A DNA stretch of 64,000 nucleotides from Sipunculus nudus (lineage: Eukaryota > Annelida > Sipuncula > Golfingiida > Sipunculidae), in NCBI GenBank assembly GCA_026874595.1, contig CM049309.1, positions 70,848,926-70,912,925 of the forward strand, written 5' to 3'. Both the position numbers and the translations under genes were made by a program. Numbering within the stretch: the stretch's first letter is position 1; each line of letters starts with the position of its first letter. Shown piece after piece: positions 39,130-53,537 of this stretch. The notes under the pieces are model-generated. The model ran no database searches. It was not told where the DNA came from and was given only the letters and a program-made list of their open reading frames with translations.

Positions 39130-42100
39130 TTTTAAATCCAAGAGAAATTTAAAAAAAATGAATAATAGTCGTATCCCACTGCTCTAAAACGCTCACTTGT
39201 GCCACTCTGATTTTTATACCATGTGACCACCAGTGAAAAGTACTTTCCGTTGATACCAAACTTGATGGGTTGTTTAGCGTATTTAAAGATGTATAATACT
39301 TTAAAATTCACGCTAAATAAAAAAAAATGAATAATAGTCGTACCTGACTGCTCTAAAACGGTCTCTTGTGCCACTCTAAAATTCATACCATGTGACTACC
39401 AGTAAAAAGTTCTTTCCGTTTATACCAAACGTGCTGGGTTGTTTAGCGTATTTAAAGATTAATAACACTCTAAAATTCACGGTAAATTTAAAAAAAAATG
39501 AATAATAGTCGTATCTGACTGCTCTGAAACGCACACTTGTGCCACTCAAAAATTTATACCATGTGAATACCAGTGAAAAGTCCTTTCCGTTGATACCAAA
39601 CTTGATGGGTTGTTTAGCGTATTTAAAGATGTATAATACTTTAAAATTCACGCTATATAAAAAAATTTGAATAAAAGTCGTACTTGACTGCTCTAAAACG
39701 CTCACTTGTGCCACTCTAAAATTCATACCATAAGACTACCAGTGAAAAGTTCTTTCCGTTGATACCAAACGTGATGGGTTGTTTAGCGTAATTAAAATTT
39801 TATATCATTTTAAAATTCACGCTAAATTAAAATAAAAATGAATAATAGTCGTATTTGACTGCTCTAAAACACTCACTTGTGCCACTCTAAAATTCATACC
39901 ATGTGAATACCAGTAAAATGTCCTTTCCGTTGATACCAAACTTGATGGGTTGTTTAGCGTATTTAAAGATGTATAATACTTTAAAATTCACGCTAAATTA
40001 AAAAAAAAATTAATAACAGTCGTACTTGACTGCTCTAAAACGCTCACTTGTGCCACTCTAAAATTCATACCATGTGAATACCAGTAAAAAGTTCTTTCCG
40101 TTTATACCAAACTTGATGGGTTGTTTAGCGTATTTAAAAATTAATAACACTTTAAAATTCACGCTAAATTAAAAAAAAAAATGAATAATAGTCGTATCTG
40201 ACTGCTCTTAAACACATACTTGTGCCACTCTAAAATTCATACCTTGTGAATTCCAGTAAAAAGTCCTTTCCGTTGATACCAAACTTGATGGGTTGTTTAG
40301 CGTATTTAAAGATGTATAATACTTTAAAATTCACGCTAAATTAAAAAATTTGAATAAAGGTCGTACTTGACTGCTCTAAAACGCTCACTTGTGCCACTCT
40401 AATTTTTATACCATGTGACTACCAGTGAAAAGGTCTTTCCGTTGGTACCAAACTTGATGAGTTGTTAAGCGTATTTAAATATATATAACACTTTAAAATC
40501 CACAGGAAATTAAAAAAAAATGAATAATAGTCGTATCAGGCTGCTCTAAAACGCTCACTTGTGCCAATCTAATTTATATACCATGGGACTACCAGTGAAA
40601 AGTACTTTCCGTTGATACCAAACTTGATGGGTTGTTAAGGGTTTTTAAATATATATAACACTTTAAAATCAACGCAAAATTTAAAAAAATGAATAATAGT
40701 CGTATCTGACTGCTCTAAAACGCTCACTTGTGCCACTCTAATTTTTATACCATGTGACTACCAGTGAAAAGTACTTTCCGTTGGTACCAAACTTGATGAG
40801 TTGTTTAGCGTATTTAAATATATATAACACTTTAAAATCCACAGGAAATTAAAAAAAAATGAATAATAGTCGTATCAGGCTGCTCTAAAACGCTCACTTG
40901 TGCCACTCTAATTTATATACCATGGGACTACCAGTGAAAAGTACTTTCCGTTGGTACCAAACTTGATGAGTTGTTAAGCGTATTTAAATATGTATAACAC
41001 TTTAAAATCCACAGGAAATTAAAAAAAATGAATAATAGTCGTATCAGGCTGCTCTAAAACACTCTCTTGTGCCACTCTATTTTTTATACCATGGGACTAC
41101 CAGTGAAAAGTACTTTCCGTGGATACCAAACTTGATGGGTTGTTTAGCGTATTTTAAAATATATAACACTTAAAAATCCAAGAGAAATTAAAAAAATGAA
41201 TAATAGTCGTATCTGACTGCTCTAAAACGCTCACTTGTGCCACTCTAATTTTTATTCCATGTGACTACCAGTGAAAAGTACTTTCCGTTGGTACCAAACT
41301 TGATGAGTTGTTAAGCGTATTTAAATATATATAACACTTTAAAATCAACGCGAAATTGAAAAAAAATTGAATATTAGTCGTATCCGCCTGCTCTAAAACG
41401 CTCACTTGTGCCATTCTAATTTATATACCATGGGACTACCAGTGAAAAGTACTTTCCGTTGATACCAAACTTGATGGGTTGTTTAGCGTATTTTAAAATA
41501 TATAACACTTTTAAATCCAAGAGAAATTTAAAAAAAATGAATAATAGTCGTATCTGACTGCTCTAAAACGCTCACTTGTGCCACTCTAATTTTTATACCA
41601 TGTGACTACCAGTGAAAAGTACTTTCCGTTAATACCAAACTTGATGAGCTGTTAAGCGCATTTAAATATATATAACACTTTAAAATCAACGCGAAATTGA
41701 AAAAAAATTGAATAATTGTCGTATCTTACTGCTCTAAAACGCTCACTTGTGCCACTCTAATTTTTATACCACGTGACTACCAGTGCAAAGTACTTTCCGT
41801 TGATACCAAACTTGATGGGTTGTTTAGCGTATTTAAAGATATATAACACTTTTAAATCCAAGAGAAATTTAAAAAAAATGAATAATAGTCGTATCTGACT
41901 GCTCTAAAACGCTCACTTGTGCCACTCTAATTTTTATACCATGTGACTACCAGTGAAAAGTACTTTCCGTTAATACCAAACTTGATGAGCTGTTAAGCGC
42001 ATTTAAATATATATAACACTTTAAAATCCACGGGAAATAAAAAAAAATGAATAACAGTCGTATCAGGCTGCTCTAAAACGCTCACTTGTGCCACTCTAAT

Positions 42101-45100
42101 TTATATACCATGGGACTACCAGTGCAAAGTACTTTCCGTTGATACCAAACTTGATGGGTTGTTTAGCGTATTTAAAGATATATAACACTTTTAAATCCAA
42201 GAGAAATTTAAAAAAAATGAATAATAGTCGTATCCCACTGCTCTAAAACGCTCACTTGTGCCACTCTGATTTTTATACCATGAGACCACCAGTGAAAAGT
42301 ACTTTCCGTTGATACCAAACTTGATGGGTTGTTTAGCGTATTTAAAGATGTATAATACTTTAAAATTCACGCTAAATAAAAAAAAATGAATAATAGTCGT
42401 ACCTGACTGCTCTAAAACGGTCTCTTGTGCCACTCTAAAATTCATACCATGTGACTACCAGTAAAAAGTTCTTTCCGTTTATACCAAACGTGCTGTGTTT
42501 AGCGTATTTAAAGATTAATAACACTTTAAAATTCACGGTAAATTTAAAAAAAAATGAATAATAGTCGTATCTGACTGCTCTAAAACGCACACTTGTGCCA
42601 CTCTAAAATTTATACCATGTGAATACCAGTGAAAAGTCCTTTCCGTTGATACCAAACTTGATGGGTTGTTTAGCGTATTTAAAGATGTATAATACTTTAA
42701 AATTCACGCTAAATAAAAAAATTTGAATAAAAGTCGTACTTGACTGCTCTAAAATGCTCACTTGTGCCACTCTAAAATTCATACCATAAGACTACCAGTG
42801 AAAAGTTCTTTCCGTTGATACCAAACGTGATGGGTTGTTTAGCGTAATTAAAATTTTATATCACTTTAAAATTCACGCTAAATTAAAATAAAAATGAATA
42901 ATAGTCGTATTTGACTGCTCTAAAACACTCACTTGTGCCACTCTAAAATTCATACCATGTGAATACCAGTAAAATGTCCTTTCCGTTGATACCAAACTTG
43001 ATGGGTTGTTTAGCGTATTTAAAGATGTATAATACTTTAAAATTCACGCTAAATTAAAAAAAAAATTAATAACAGTCGTACTTGACTGCTCTAAAACGCT
43101 CACTTGTGCCACTCTAAAATTCATACCATGTGAATACCAGTAAAAAGTTCTTTCCGTTTATACCAAACTTGATGGGTTGTTTAGCGTATTTAAAAATTAA
43201 TAACACTTTAAAATTCACTCTAAATTAAAAAAAAAAATGAATAATAGTCGTATCTGACTGCTCTTAAACGCATACTTGTGCCACTCTAAAATTCATACCT
43301 TGTGAATTCCAGTAAAAAGTCCTTTCCGTTGATACCAAACTTGATGGGTTGTTTAGCGTATTTAAAGATGTATAATACTTTAAAATTCACGCTAAATTAA
43401 AAAATTTGAATAAAGGTCGTACTTGACTGCTCTAAAACGCTCACTTGTACCACTCTAATTTTTATACCATGTGACTACCAGTGAAAAGTACTTTCCGTTG
43501 GTACCAAACTTGATGAGTTGTTAAGCGTATTTAAATATATATAACACTTTAAAATCCACAGGAAATTAAAAAAAAAATGAATAATAGTCGTATCAGGCTG
43601 CTCTAAAACGCTCACTTGTGCCACTCTAATTTATATACCATGGGACTACCAGTGAAAAGTACTTTCCGTTGATACCAAACTTGATGGGTTGTTAAGGGTT
43701 TTTAAATATATATAACACTTTAAAATCAACGCAAAATTTAAAAAAATGAATAATAGTCGTATCTGACTGCTCTAAAACGCTCACTTGTGCCACTCTAATT
43801 TTTATACCATGTGACTACCAGTGAAAAGTACTTTCCGTTGGTACCAAACTTGATGAGTTGTTTAGCGTATTTAAATATATATAACACTTTAAAATCCACA
43901 GGAAATTAAAAAAAAATGAATAATAGTCGTATCAGGCTGCTCTAAAACGCTCACTTGTGCCTCTCTAATTTATATACCATGGGACTACCAGTGAAAAGTA
44001 CTTTCCGTTGGTACCAAACTTGATGAGTTGTTAAGCGTATTTAAATATGTATAACACTTTAAAATCCACAGGAAATTAAAAAAAATGAATAATAGTCGTA
44101 TCAGGCTGCTCTAAAACACTCTCTTGTGCCACTCTATTTTTTATACCATGGGACTACCAGTGAAAAGTACTTTCCGTGGATACCAAACTTGATGGGTTGT
44201 TTAGCGTATTTTAAAATATATAACACTTAAAAATCCAAGAGAAATTAAAAAAATGAATAATAGTCGTATCTGACTGCTCTAAAACGCTCACTTGTGCCAC
44301 TCTAATTTTTATTCCATGTGACTACCAGTGAAAAGTACTTTCCGTTGGTACCAAACTTGATGAGTTGTTAAGCGTATTTAAATATATATAACACTTTAAA
44401 ATCCACAGGAAATTGAAAAAAAATTGAATATTAGTCGTATCCGCCTGCTCTAAAACGCTCACTTGTGCCATTCTAATTTATATACCATGGGACTACCAGT
44501 GAAAAGTACTTTCCGTTGATACCAAACTTGATGGGTTGTTTAGCGTATTTTAAAATATATAACACTTTTAAATCCAAGAGAAATTTAAAAAAAATGAATA
44601 ATAGTCGTATCTGACTGCTCTAAAACGCTCACTTGTGCCACTCTAATTTTTATACCATGTGACTACCAGTGAAAAGTACTTTCCGTTAATACCAAACTTG
44701 ATGAGCTGTTAAGCGCATTTAAATATATATAACACTTTAAAATCAACGCGAAATTGAAAAAAAATTGAATAATTGTCGTATCTTACTGCTCTAAAACGCT
44801 CACTTGTGCCACTCTAATTTTTATACCACGTGACTACCAGTGAAAAGTACTTTCCGTTGGTACCAAACTTGATGAGTTGTTAAGCGTATTTAAATATATA
44901 TAACACTTTAAAATCCACGGGAAATAAAAAAAAATGAATAACAGTCGTATCAGGCTGCTCTAAAACGCTCACTTGTGCCACTCTAATTTATATACCATGG
45001 GACTACCAGTGCAAAGTACTTTCCGTTGATACCAAACTTGATGGGTTGTTTAGCGTATTTAAAGATATATAACACTTTTAAATCCAAGAGAAATTTTAAA

Positions 45101-48100
45101 AAAATGAATAATAGTCGTATCCCACTGCTCTAAAACGCTCACTTGTGCCACTCTGATTTTTATACCATGTGACCACCAGTGAAAAGTACTTTCCGTTGAT
45201 ACCAAACTTGATGGGTTGTTTAGCGTATTTAAAGATGTATAATACTTTAAAATTCACGCTAAATAAAAAAAAATGAATAATAGTCGTACCTGACTGCTCT
45301 AAAACGGTCTCTTGTGCCACTCTAAAATTCATACCATGTGACTACCAGTAAAAAGTTCTTTCCGTTTATACCAAACGTGCTGTGTTTAGCGTATTTAAAG
45401 ATTAATAACACTTTAAAATTCACGGTAAATTTAAAAAAAAATGAATAATAGTCGTATCTGACTGCTCTGAAACGCACACTTGTGCCACTCTAAAATTCAT
45501 ACCATGTGAATACCAGTGAAAAGTCCTTTCCGTTGATACCAAACTTGATGGGTTGTTTAGCGTATTTAAAGATGTATAATACTTTAAAATTCACGCTAAA
45601 TAAAAAAATTTGAATAAAAGTCGTACTTGACTGCTCTAAAACGCTCACTTGTGCCACTCTAAAATTCATACCATAAGACTACCAGTGAAAAGTTCTTTCC
45701 GTTGATACCAAACGTGATGGGTTGTTTAGCGTAATTAAAATTTTATATCACTTTAAAATTCACGCTAAATTAAAATAAAAATGAATAATAGTCGTATTTG
45801 ACTGCTCTAAAACACTCACTTGTGCCACTCTAAAATTCATACCATGTGAATACCAGTAAAATGTCCTTTCCGTTGATACCAAACTTGATGGGTTGTTTAG
45901 CGTATTTAAAGATGTATAATACTTTAAAATTCACGCTAAATTAAAAAAAAAAATTAATAACAGTCGTACTTGACTGCTCTAAAACGCTCACTTGTGCCAC
46001 TCTAAAATTCATACCATGTGAATACCAGTAAAAAGTTCTTTCCGTTTATACCAAACTTGATGGGTTGTTTAGCGTATTTAAAAATTAATAACACTTTAAA
46101 ATTCACGCTAAATTAAAAAAAAATGAATAATAGTCGTATCTGACTGCTCTTAAACGCATACTTGTGCCACTCTAAAATTCATACCTTGTGAATACCAGTA
46201 AAAAGTCCTTTCCGTTGATACCAAACTTGATGGGTTGTTTAGCGTATTTAAAGATGTATAATACTTTAAAATTCACGCTAAATTAAAAAATTTGAATAAA
46301 GGTCGTACTTGACTGCTCTAAAACGCTCACTTGTGCCACTCTAATTTTTATACCATGTGACTACCAGTGAAAAGTACTTTCCGTTGGTACCAAACTTGAT
46401 GAGTTGTTAAGCGTATTTAAATATATATAACACTTTAAAATCCACAGGAAATTAAAAAAAAATGAATAATAGTCGTATCAGGCTGCTCTAAAACGCTCAC
46501 TTGTGCCACTCTAATTTATATACCATGGGACTACCAGTGAAAAGTACTTTCCGTTGATACCAAACTTGATGGGTTGTTAAGGGTTTTTAAATATATATAA
46601 CACTTTAAAATCAACGCAAAATTTTAAAAAATGAATAATAGTCGTATCTGACTGCTCTAAAACGCTCACTTGTGCCACTCTAATTTTTATACCATGTGAC
46701 TACCAGTGAAAAGTACTTTCCGTTGGTACCAAACTTGATGAGTTGTTTAGCGTATTTAAATATATATAACACTTTAAAATCCACAGGAAATTAAAAAAAA
46801 ATGAATAATAGTCGTATCAGGCTGCTCTAAAACGCTTACTTGTGCCACTCTAATTTATATACCATGGGACTACCAGTGAAAAGTACTTTCCGTTGGTACC
46901 AAACTTGATGAGTTGTTAAGCGTATTTAAATATGTATAACACTTTAAAATCCACAGGAAATTAAAAAAAATGAATAATAGTCGTATCAGGCTGCTCTAAA
47001 ACACTCTCTTGTGCCACTCTATTTTTTATACCATGGGACTACCAGTGAAAAGTACTTTCCGTGGATACCAAACTTGATGGGTTGTTTAGCGTATTTTAAA
47101 ATATATAACACTTAAAAATCCAAGAGAAATTAAAAAAATGAATAATAGTCGTATCTGACTGCTCTAAAACGCTCACTTGTGCCACTCTAATTTTTATTCC
47201 ATGTGACTACCAGTGAAAAGTACTTTCCGTTGGTACCAAACTTGATGAGTTGTTAAGCGTATTTAAATATATATAACACTTTAAAATCAACGCGAAATTG
47301 AAAAAAAATTGAATATTAGTCGTATCCGCCTGCTCTAAAACGCTCACTTGTGCCATTCTAATTTATATACCATGGGACTACCAGTGAAAAGTACTTTCCG
47401 TTGATACCAAACTTGATGGGTTGTTTAGCGTATTTTAAAATATATAACACTTTTAAATCCAAGAGAAGTTTAAAAAAAATGAATAATAGTCGTATCTGAC
47501 TGCTCTAAAACGCTCACTTGTGCCACTCTAATTTTTATACCATGTGACTACCAGTGAAAAGTACTTTCCGTTAATACCAAACTTGATGAGCTGTTAAGCG
47601 CATTTAAATATATATAACACTTTAAAATCAACGCGAAATTGAAAAAAAATTGAATAATTGTCGTATCTTACTGCTCTAAAACGCTCACTTGTGCCACTCT
47701 AATTTTTATACCACGTGACTACCAGTGAAAAGTACTTTCCGTTGGTACCAAACTTGATGAGTTGTTAAGCGTATTTAAATATATATAACACTTTAAAATC
47801 CACGGGAAATTAAAAAAAATGAATAACAGTCGTATCAGGCTGCTCTAAAACGCTCACTTGTGCCACTCTAATTTATATACCATGGGACTACCAGTGCAAA
47901 GTACTTTCCGTTGATACCAAACTTGATGGGTTGTTTAGCGTATTTAAAGATATATAACACTTTTAAATCCAAGAGAAATTTTAAAAAAATGAATAATAGT
48001 CGTATCCCACTGCTCTAAAACGCTCACTTGTGCCACTCTGATTTTTATACCATGTGACCACCAGTGAAAAGTACTTTCCGTTGATACCAAACTTGATAGG

Positions 48101-48300
48101 TTGTTTAGCGTATTTAAAGATGTATAATACTTTAAAATTCATGCTAAATAAAAAAAATGAATAATAGTCGTACCTGACTGCTCTAAAACGGTCTCTTGTG
48201 CCACTCTAAAATTCATACCATGTGACTACCAGTAAAAAGTTCTTTCCGTTTATACCAAACGTGCTGGGTTGTTTAGCGTATTTAAAGATTAATAACACTT
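39130..48300 (-). repeat. Higher-order repeat of the right arm, about 2.9-3.06 kb
   Basis: Equivalent positions recur at offsets of 3,059 bp (39,386 to 42,445), 2,888 bp (CGTGCTGTGTTTAGCG at 42,489 and 45,377) and 2,884 bp (to 48,261). These are 18- and 17-monomer units. Two units share a 5-base deletion (GTGCTGTGTTTAG for GTGCTGGGTTGTTTAG), showing that they derive from each other. The block content corresponds in mirror orientation to the 3-kb unit at 14.4-23.4 kb. Confidence 0.85.
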
Positions 48301-49249
48301 TAAAATTCACGGTAAATTTAAAAAAAAATGAATAATAGTCGTATCTGACTGCTCTGAAACGCACACTTGTGCCACTCTAAAATTCATACCATGTGAATAC
48401 CAGTGAAAAGTCCTTTCCGTTGATACCAAACTTGATGGGTTGTTTAGCGTATTTAAAGATGTATAATACTTTAAAATTCACGCTAAATAAAAAAATTTGA
48501 ATAAAAGTCGTACTTGACTGCTCTAAAACGCTCACTTGTGCCACTGAAAAATTCATACCATAAGACTACCAGTGAAAAGTTCTTTCCGTTGATACCAAAC
48601 GTGATGGGTTGTTTAGCGTAATTAAAATTTTATATCACTTTAAAATTCACGCTAAATTAAAATAAAAATGAATAATAGTCGTATTTGACTGCTCTAAAAC
48701 ACTCACTTGTGCCACTCTAAAATTCATACCATGTGAATACCAGTAAAATGTCCTTTCCGTTGATACCAAACTTGATGGGTTGTTTAGCGTATTTAAAGAT
48801 GTATAATACTTTAAAATTCACGCTAAATTAAAAAAAAAATTAATAACAGTCGTACTTGACTGCTCTAAAACGCTAACTTGTGCCACTCTAAAATTCATAC
48901 CATGTGAATACCAGTAAAAAGTTCTTTCCGTTTATACCAAACTTGATGGGTTGTTTAGCGTATTTAAAAATTAATAACACTTTAAAATTCACGCTAAAAA
49001 AAAAAAAATGAATAATAGTCGTATCTGACTGCTCTTAAACGCATACTTGTGTCACTCTAAAATTCATACCTTGTGAATACCAGTGAAAAGTCCTTTCCGT
49101 TGATACCAAACTTGATGGGTTGTTTAGCGTATTTAAAGATGTATAATACTTTAAAATTCACGCTAAATTAAAAAATTTGAATAAAGGTCGTACTTGACTG
49201 CTCTAAAACGCTCACTTGTGCCACTCTAAAATTCATACCATGTGACTAC

Positions 49250-52200
49250 CTGTTAAAAGTACTTTCCGTTGATACCAAATTTGATGGGTTGTTTAGCGTA
49301 ATTAAAATTTTATATCACTTTGAAATTCACGCTAAATTAAAATAAAATTAAATAAAAGTCGTATTTAATTGCTCTAAAACGCTCACTTGTGCCACTCTAA
49401 ATTTCATACCATGTGACTACCAGTAAAAAGTACTTTCCGTTCATACCATACTTAATGGGTTGTTTAGCGTAATTAAAATTTTATAACACTTTAAAATTCA
49501 CGCTAAATTATAATAAAATTGAATAAAAGTCGTATTTGACTTCTCTAAAACGCTCACTTGTGCCACTCTAAAATTCATACCATGCGACTACCTGTGAAAA
49601 GTTCTTTCCGTTGATACCAAACTTGATGGGTTGTTTAGCGTATTTAAAGATGTATAATACTTTAAAATTCACGCTAAATCAAAAAAATTGAATAAAAGTC
49701 GTACTTGACTGCTCTAAAACGGTCACTTGTGCCACTCTAAAATTCATACCATGTGACTACCAGTAAAAAGTTCTTTCCATTTATACCAAACTTGATGGGT
49801 TGTTTAGCGTATTTAAAGATTAATAACACTTTAAAATTCACGCTAAATTAAAAAAAAATGAATAATAGTAGTATCTGACTGCTCTAAAACGCTCACTTGT
49901 GCCACTCTAAAATTCATACCATGTGAATACCACTAAAAAGTCCTTTCCGTTGATACCAAACGTGATGGGTTGTTTAACGTAATTAAAATTTGATAACACT
50001 TTAAAATTCACGCTAAATTAAAAAAAATGAATAATAGTCGTACCTGACTGCTCTAAAACGGTCTCTTGTGCCACTCTAAAATTCATACCATGTGACTACC
50101 AGTAAAAAGTTCTTTCCGTTTATACCAAACGTGATGGGTTGTTTAGCGTATTTAAAGATTAATAACACTTTAAAATTCACGGTAAATTTTAAAAAAAATG
50201 AATAATAGTCGTATCTGACTGCTCTGAAACGCACACTTGTGCCACTCTAAAATTCATACCATGTGAATACCAGTGAAAAGTCCTTTCCGTTGATACCAAA
50301 CTTGATGGGTTGTTTAGCGTATTTAAAGATGTATAATACTTTAAAATTCACGCTAAATAAAAAAATTTGAATAAAAGTCGTACTTGACTGCTCTAAAACG
50401 CTTACTTGTGCAACTCTAAAATTCATACCATAAGACTACCAATGAAAAGTTCTTTCCGTTGATACCAAACTTGATGGGTTTTTTAACGTAATTAAAATTT
50501 TATATCACTTTAAAATTCACGCTAAATTAAAATAAAAATGAATAATAGTCGTATTTGACTGCTCTAAAACACTCACTTGTGCCACTCTAAAATTTATACC
50601 ATGTTAATACCAGTAAAAAGTCCTTTCCGTTGATACCAAACTTGATGGGTTGTTTAGCGTATTTAAAGATGTATAATACTTTAAAATTCACGCTAAATTA
50701 AAAAAAAAATTAATAACAGTCTTACTTGACTGCTCTAAAACGCTCACTTGTGCCACTCTAAAATTCATACCATGTGAATACCACTAAAAAGTCCTTTCCG
50801 TTGATACCAAACGTGATGGGTTGTTTAACGTAATTAAAATTTGATAACACTTTAAAATTCATACCATGTGAATACCAGTGAAAAGTCCTTTCCGTTGATA
50901 CCAAACTTGATGGGTTGTTTAGCGTATTTAAAAATTAATAACACTTTAAAATTCACGCTAAATTAAAATAAAATTGAATAAAAGTCGTATTTGACTTCTC
51001 TTAAACGCATACTTGTGTCACTCTAAAATTCATACCTTGTGAATACCAGTGAAAAGTCCTTTCCGTTGATACCAAACTTGATGGGTTGTTTAGCGTATTT
51101 AAAGATGTATAATACTTTAAAATTCACGCTAAATTAAAAAATTTGAATAAAGGTCGTACTTGACTGCTCTAAAACGCTCACTTGTGCCACTCTAAAATTC
51201 ATACCATGTGACTACCTGTTAAAAGTACTTTCCGTTGATACCAAATTTGATGGGTTGTTTAGCGTAATTAAAATTTTATATCACTTTGAAATTCACGCTA
51301 AATTAAAATAAAATTAAATAAAAGTCGTATTTAATTGCTCTAAAACGCTCACTTGTGCCACTCTAAATTTCATACCATGTGACTACCAGTAAAAAGTACT
51401 TTCCGTTCATACCATACTTAATGGGTTGTTTAGCGTAATTAAAATTTTATAACACTTTAAAATTCACGCTAAATTATAATAAAATTGAATAAAAGTCGTA
51501 TTTGACTTCTCTAAAACGCTCACTTGTGCCACTCTAAAATTCATACCATGCGACTACCTGTGAAAAGTTCTTTCCGTTGATACCAAACTTGATGGGTTGT
51601 TTAGCGTATTTAAAGATGTATAATACTTTAAAATTCACGCTAAATCAAAAAAATTGAATAAAAGTCGTACTTGACTGCTCTAAAACGGTCACTTGTGCCA
51701 CTCTAAAATTCATACCATGTGACTACCAGTAAAAAGTTCTTTCCATTTATACCAAACTTGATGGGTTGTTTAGCGTATTTAAAGATTAATAACACTTTAA
51801 AATTCACGCTAAATTAAAAAAAAATGAATAATAGTAGTATCTGACTGCTCTAAAACGCTCACTTGTGCCACTCTAAAATTCATACCATGTGAATACCACT
51901 AAAAAGTCCTTTCCGTTGATACCAAACGTGATGGGTTGTTTAACGTAATTAAAATTTGATAACACTTTAAAATTCACGCTAAATTAAAAAAAATGAATAA
52001 TAGTCGTACCTGACTGCTCTAAAACGGTCTCTTGTGCCACTCTAAAATTCATACCATGTGACTACCAGTAAAAAGTTCTTTCCGTTTATACCAAACGTGA
52101 TGGGTTGTTTAGCGTATTTAAAGATTAATAACACTTTAAAATTCACGGTAAATTTTAAAAAAAATGAATAATAGTCGTATCTGACTGCTCTGAAACGCAC

Positions 52201-53180
52201 ACTTGTGCCACTCTAAAATTCATACCATGTGAATACCAGTGAAAAGTCCTTTCCGTTGATACCAAACTTGATGGGTTGTTTAGCGTATTTAAAGATGTAT
52301 AATACTTTAAAATTCACGCTAAATAAAAAAATTTGAATAAAAGTCGTACTTGACTGCTCTAAAACGCTTACTTGTGCAACTCTAAAATTCATACCATAAG
52401 ACTACCAATGAAAAGTTCTTTCCGTTGATACCAAACTTGATGGGTTTTTTAACGTAATTAAAATTTTATATCACTTTAAAATTCACGCTAAATTAAAATA
52501 AAAATGAATAATAGTCGTATTTGACTGCTCTAAAACACTCACTTGTGCCACTCTAAAATTTATACCATGTTAATACCAGTAAAAAGTCCTTTCCGTTGAT
52601 ACCAAACTTGATGGGTTGTTTAGCGTATTTAAAGATGTATAATACTTTAAAATTCACGCTAAATTAAAAAAAAAATTAATAACAGTCTTACTTGACTGCT
52701 CTAAAACGCTCACTTGTGCCACTCTAAAATTCATACCATGTGAATACCACTAAAAAGTCCTTTCCGTTGAAACCAAACGTGATGGGTTGTTTAACGTAAT
52801 TAAAATTTGATAACACTTTAAAATTCACGCTAAATTAAAAAAAAATGAATAATAGTCGTACCTGACTGCTCTAAAACGGTCTCTTGTGCCACTCTAAAAT
52901 TCATACCATGTGACTACCAGTAAAAAGTTCTTTCCGTTTATACCAAACGTGATGGGTTGTTTAGCGTATTTAAAGATTAATAACACTTTAAAATTCACGG
53001 TAAATTTAAAAAAAAATGAATAATAGTCGTATCTGACTGCTCTGAAACGCACACTTGTGCCACTCTAAAATTCATACCATGTGAATACCAGTGAAAAGTC
53101 CTTTCCGTTGATACCAAACTTGATGGGTTGTTTAGCGTATTTAAAAATTAATAACACTTTAAAATTCACGCTAAATTAAA
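49250..53180 (-). repeat. 1,966-bp duplication near the right tip
   Basis: CCTGTTAAAAGTACTTTCC occurs at 49,250 and 51,216, and ATAGTAGTATCTGACTG at about 49,866 and 51,832, both 1,966 bp apart. The offset is not a whole number of monomers (11.6) because the first unit contains the truncated monomer near 50,855. Confidence 0.82.
50820..50900 (-). repeat. Chimeric truncated monomer
   Basis: At about 50,855 TTTAAAATTCA, normally followed by CGCTAAATT, is followed directly by TACCATGTGAATACC, which normally belongs after CTCTAAAATTCA. About 85 bp of a monomer is lost. The join lies in the TAAAATTCA text that occurs twice per monomer, so it looks like deletion between internal short repeats. Confidence 0.8.
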
Positions 53181-53537
53181 ATAAAATTGAATAAAAGTCG
53201 TATTTGACTTCTCTAAAACGCTCACTTGTGCCACTCTAAAATTCATACCATGTGAATACCAGTAAAAAGTCCTTTCCGTTGATACCAAACTTGATGGGTT
53301 GTTTAGCGTAATTAAAATTTTATAGCACTTTAAAATTCACGCTAAATTAAAATAAAATTGAATAAAAGTCGTATTTGACTTCTCTAAAACGCTCACTTGT
53401 GCCACTCTAAAATTCATATCATACCACCTGTGAAAAGTACTTTCCGTTGATACCAAACTTGATGGGTTGTTTAGCGTATTTAAAATTTTATAACATTTTT
53501 ATATCAAGCAGATTTTAAAAAAAAGAATAATAGTCGC

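Larger units (their letters stand above)
38797..53537 (-). repeat. 170-bp satellite array, right arm (inverted)
   Basis: About 87 monomers in reverse orientation, recognised by CGCTCACTTGTGCCACTC, CTGCTCTAAAACG and CCAAACTTGATGGGTTG. Variants found in the left arm recur here in reverse complement. For example CGGTCTCTTGTGCC, the counterpart of GCACAAGAGACCG, occurs near 39,358, 42,418, 45,306, 48,188, 50,048, 52,027 and 52,877. The two arms therefore descend from one array that was inverted. The right arm is shorter and lacks the 5,084-bp block, so the arms have been amplified independently. Monomers nearest the right tip (49.2-53.5 kb) resemble those nearest the left tip. Confidence 0.97.

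Noticed and set aside
16257-45332. Recurrent 60-116 codon frames in the array (for example those containing MNFRVAQ and VLEQS)
   Set aside because: They are translations of the 170-bp satellite. The period is not a multiple of three, frames break at each monomer, and the same text is read in several frames.
13959-53537. CRISPR-like regular repeats
   Set aside because: Head-to-tail 170-bp monomers with no unique spacers, in a eukaryotic context.
13959-53537. CENP-B box in the satellite
   Set aside because: The nearest text, CAACGGAAAG, lacks the essential TTCG and CGGG parts of the motif.
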